Part shown: positions 62,181-64,000 of the stretch, in pieces
Layout of the letters: every line of letters starts with the position of its first letter
Numbering within the stretch: the stretch's first letter is position 1
Origin: Paenibacillus sp. BIHB 4019
GTDB taxonomy: Bacteria; Bacillota; Bacilli; Paenibacillales; Paenibacillaceae
DNA: 64,000 nt
Direction of reading: 5' to 3'
NCBI RefSeq assembly: GCF_002741035.1
Contig: NZ_CP016808.1
Coordinates: forward strand, 6,248,501-6,312,500
The notes under the pieces: model-generated
Told to the model about the DNA's origin: nothing
Database searches by the model: none
What the model saw: the letters and a program-made list of their open reading frames with translations, nothing else
Made by a program: the position numbers and the translations under genes

Positions 62181-62191
62181 CTGCCTTGCCC

Positions 62192-62962
62192 TTATATAAT
62201 CGTCACGGTGCGTGTGCTCGGCTCCCATTCTATTTTTTTATTCAGGGAAGCAGCCAGCGCACGCATCGTTACATACCCCGTTCCTCCATCCAGCAGCGAC
62301 TCCAGCTCCTTGCCATTCACCGTTACTTTTGAACCCGTCCAGCCAATTTTTCCGCCGAGGCGGCTGCCGAGCGCTCTCGCTGGCACCCATACGGTGCCAT
62401 CACGCTCATAACCGATCACCTCCACCATCCCTCCTTGCAAAATCGGAACTGTCTTCGCGCCCTTAAATACCGTTGTTTTTACAGCCGCTGCAGCCTCGTT
62501 ATCATACTGCCGAAGCCCATTGCTGTTTATGATGGCGATCAGCTTCGCTGCATACGCCGGATCGGTTGCATAGCCGCAGGCCAACAGCATTTGCGCCTGT
62601 TCCTCTGGCGTCTTCGCAAGCCTCACCCGATCATACCGCGCTTTCATAAACAGCAGGTCCTGATCCTTCATAAAATGATAGACACTGCTGTATGCGCGAA
62701 AAGCCGCACTCGTATTTATATTTCGGCCATCGACATGCTCCCATGTTCCTTTGATGACCGCTTGGCCCTGCCAATAGGCATTGGGCGAAGCTCCCAAGGC
62801 TTTAATGCCTCCTAAATTGTACCAGGAATGAATGACACCTCCGGTTTCCAAAATATACTGCGCCAGTCGTACAGATGGCAGCATCGGTGAGCCCTCGCGC
62901 CGTACTTGTATGACAGCAGGCACCAATGCCGCAATAAATTGCTGTCTTGTCATAGCCGCCAT
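62192..62962 (-). CDS. Glucosaminidase with C-terminal copper-amine-oxidase-like domain
   Basis: 256 residues: the first ~155 form a mannosyl-glycoprotein endo-beta-N-acetylglucosaminidase-like domain (PSVRLAQYILETGGVIHSWYNLGGIKALG, catalytic Glu in ETGG), the last ~90 a copper amine oxidase N-terminal-like stalk (GTVWVPARALGSRLGGKIGWTGSKVTVNGKELESLL). GGGGGAGAG sits before ATG at 62962. No signal peptide, so export route is unclear. It lies 6 kb outside the prophage and is read as a cell-wall enzyme, not its lysin. Confidence 0.85.
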   Translation of the reverse strand: MAAMTRQQFIAALVPAVIQVRREGSPMLPSVRLAQYILETGGVIHSWYNLGGIKALGASPNAYWQGQAVIKGTWEHVDGRNINTSAAFRAYSSVYHFMKDQDLLFMKARYDRVRLAKTPEEQAQMLLACGYATDPAYAAKLIAIINSNGLRQYDNEAAAAVKTTVFKGAKTVPILQGGMVEVIGYERDGTVWVPARALGSRLGGKIGWTGSKVTVNGKELESLLDGGTGYVTMRALAASLNKKIEWEPSTRTVTII

Positions 62963-63273
62963 TGCTCTCTCCCCCTTCTTTTTCGCAAGTTGTTTAATCG
63001 TCAAGTTGTCCATCTATTATGGCTTATGCAGCAAACCTGTTTTGCGGCACGGCCACCGCACACCCTCCCACGCTCATTGTATAAAGCGAAGCCTCCTCGA
63101 TGAGTATCGCTCGGTTATTGCCGCACATTTTGCATGCTTCTAGTCATACGCCGTTTTTACTGTCCATTAGGTCATTGTCCATGAATCTGAGGTCCATCGT
63201 GAATACAATATAGTCAAGCGCGTATCCGCTAACGATTTCTCCATATGCAAATGACGAGAAAGGAAGGAAACAA
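62963..63273. other. Divergent intergenic region
   Basis: About 310 bp between the glucosaminidase and the glycosyltransferase. I see the ribosome binding site AAGGAAGG of the latter and no gene or strong hairpin. Confidence 0.5.
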
Positions 63274-64000
63274 GTGGCCAAATCACTTAAGCGCAAGCGA
63301 CATCAAACGTCCGCCAAACGCAAGCAGCATAGTTCTTCCACAAAATCGCTGCTGGCCAAACGCCGTAAACGCAAAGCTATCAAACCGCGGGCCAAGCGGC
63401 GGGCCGAACGCAGAAAGAAAAACAACGGCGGCCTTCGAAAAACAAAAAATCGCGCCTCCTCCAGCCTATCGCAGCACGTCAAACAGACCCGCCAAGCAGA
63501 AGATCACTCACCTGCTGAAGAGGTAATTGATCCGCAGCCTTGGACCGCACAGGGCATAAATCTTGTCGGCTTTATTCATGCGGAAATGGGCATTGGCGAA
63601 TCGGCCAGACTTGCGGCAAGAGCGATTGAGCGAGCCGAAATTCCTTTTGGCATTTTAAACTTCCCGCTTCAAGTCGCTACCCGGATGTCGGATATGAGCT
63701 GGGAGCATAAAAAAACAGAAGACCGCTCCTATAACACGAACCTGTTTCATATGAATGCGGATTATATGGCGCCGGCTATGGACCATTTTGGACGCAGCCT
63801 GTTCCACAACCGCTACAATATTGGCTACTGGCACTGGGAGCTCCCTGATTTTCCGGAAGAGTTCGTTCCAGCGTTCGAACTGGTGCAGGAGGTGTGGGTA
63901 TCCAGCCGCTTCGTGCTTGATTCGGTCGTGCAGAAATCACCTGTTCCTGTCGTCATCATCCCTCATGGCGTGGAGGTTGAGACTTCTCCTGAGGTTACAA
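63274..64000 (+). CDS. Glycosyltransferase with basic N-terminal tail, 3' part beyond window
   Basis: The first 242 codons are present. GTG at 63274 follows AAGGAAGG. Residues 1-75 are a very basic Lys/Arg tail (KRKRHQTSAKRKQHSS...), then a glycosyltransferase family-4-like region begins: GINLVGFIHAEMGIGESARLAARAIERAEIPFGILNFP...NIGYWHWELPDFPEEFVPAFELVQEVWVSSRFVLD...VIIPHGVEVE. The basic tail is unusual and may bind nucleic acid or anionic polymers. Confidence 0.8.
   Translation, partial: MAKSLKRKRHQTSAKRKQHSSSTKSLLAKRRKRKAIKPRAKRRAERRKKNNGGLRKTKNRASSSLSQHVKQTRQAEDHSPAEEVIDPQPWTAQGINLVGFIHAEMGIGESARLAARAIERAEIPFGILNFPLQVATRMSDMSWEHKKTEDRSYNTNLFHMNADYMAPAMDHFGRSLFHNRYNIGYWHWELPDFPEEFVPAFELVQEVWVSSRFVLDSVVQKSPVPVVIIPHGVEVETSPEVT

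Noticed and set aside
62192..62962. Glucosaminidase as the prophage endolysin
   Set aside because: It lies more than 6 kb outside attR among host genes and has a copper-amine-oxidase-like stalk typical of Paenibacillus cell-wall enzymes.

Overview
The window reads as a chromosomal segment of a Paenibacillus-like firmicute. The evidence is the gene order yceD-rpmF-fapR-plsX-fab-rnc-smc-ftsY-ylxM-ffh-rpsP-khpA-rimM-trmD-rplS-lepB-rbgA-rnhB-ylqG-ylqH-yraN-sucC, which follows the Bacillus subtilis order. Further support comes from the sporulation gene ylbJ, a FapR operator, strong AGGAGG-type ribosome binding sites and frequent TTG/GTG starts. No species is claimed.

Layout. 1-30.7 kb is core chromosome, almost all on the minus strand: succinyl-CoA ligase beta subunit (cut by the window edge), the divergent comM/yifB gene with an attenuator-like leader, a ribosome/RNA/secretion cluster (rnhB to ffh, ftsY), smc, rnc, and a complete fatty-acid initiation and elongation set (fapR, plsX, fabH, fabD, fabG, acpP, fabF) under a recognisable FapR box. 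It continues with rpmF, yceD, tmcAL, sepM, ylbJ, coaD and rsmD. Three intergenic gaps carry the same composite hairpin repeat. 30.7-33.3 kb has a cluster of small lipoprotein or membrane-anchored proteins.

33.28-55.95 kb is an integrated prophage bounded by a perfect 46-bp direct repeat (attL/attR). A tyrosine integrase and a CI/Cro-type switch lie at the right end and an excisionase-like protein at the left. It has an antirepressor, an ArpU-like late regulator, a ClpP-type head protease, a tape measure protein and a gpD-like tail protein. I find no terminase, portal, capsid, tail tube or sheath, baseplate, holin or lysin, so it is either defective or satellite-like. The largest gap (37.56-39.98 kb) holds a dense field of more than 30 short inverted repeats, most different in arm sequence but sharing a few central motifs (CGACATCG/CGACGTCG, or A/T-rich cores such as CAAATCTG). 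Similar palindromes sit in two other gaps where phage modules are absent. Four copies of GGGTTAAATTCGCCC form an iteron-like cluster beside a putative replication or winged-helix gene.

55.95-64 kb is chromosome again: a small zinc-ribbon-like gene at attR, a DEDD exonuclease fused to a TerD domain, a saccharopine-dehydrogenase-like enzyme overlapping a SAM methyltransferase, a LuxR-type regulator, a pyridoxamine-oxidase-fold protein, a nitroreductase, a small membrane protein, a glucosaminidase with a copper-amine-oxidase-like domain, and the start of a glycosyltransferase running off the end. I saw no rRNA, tRNA or CRISPR array.
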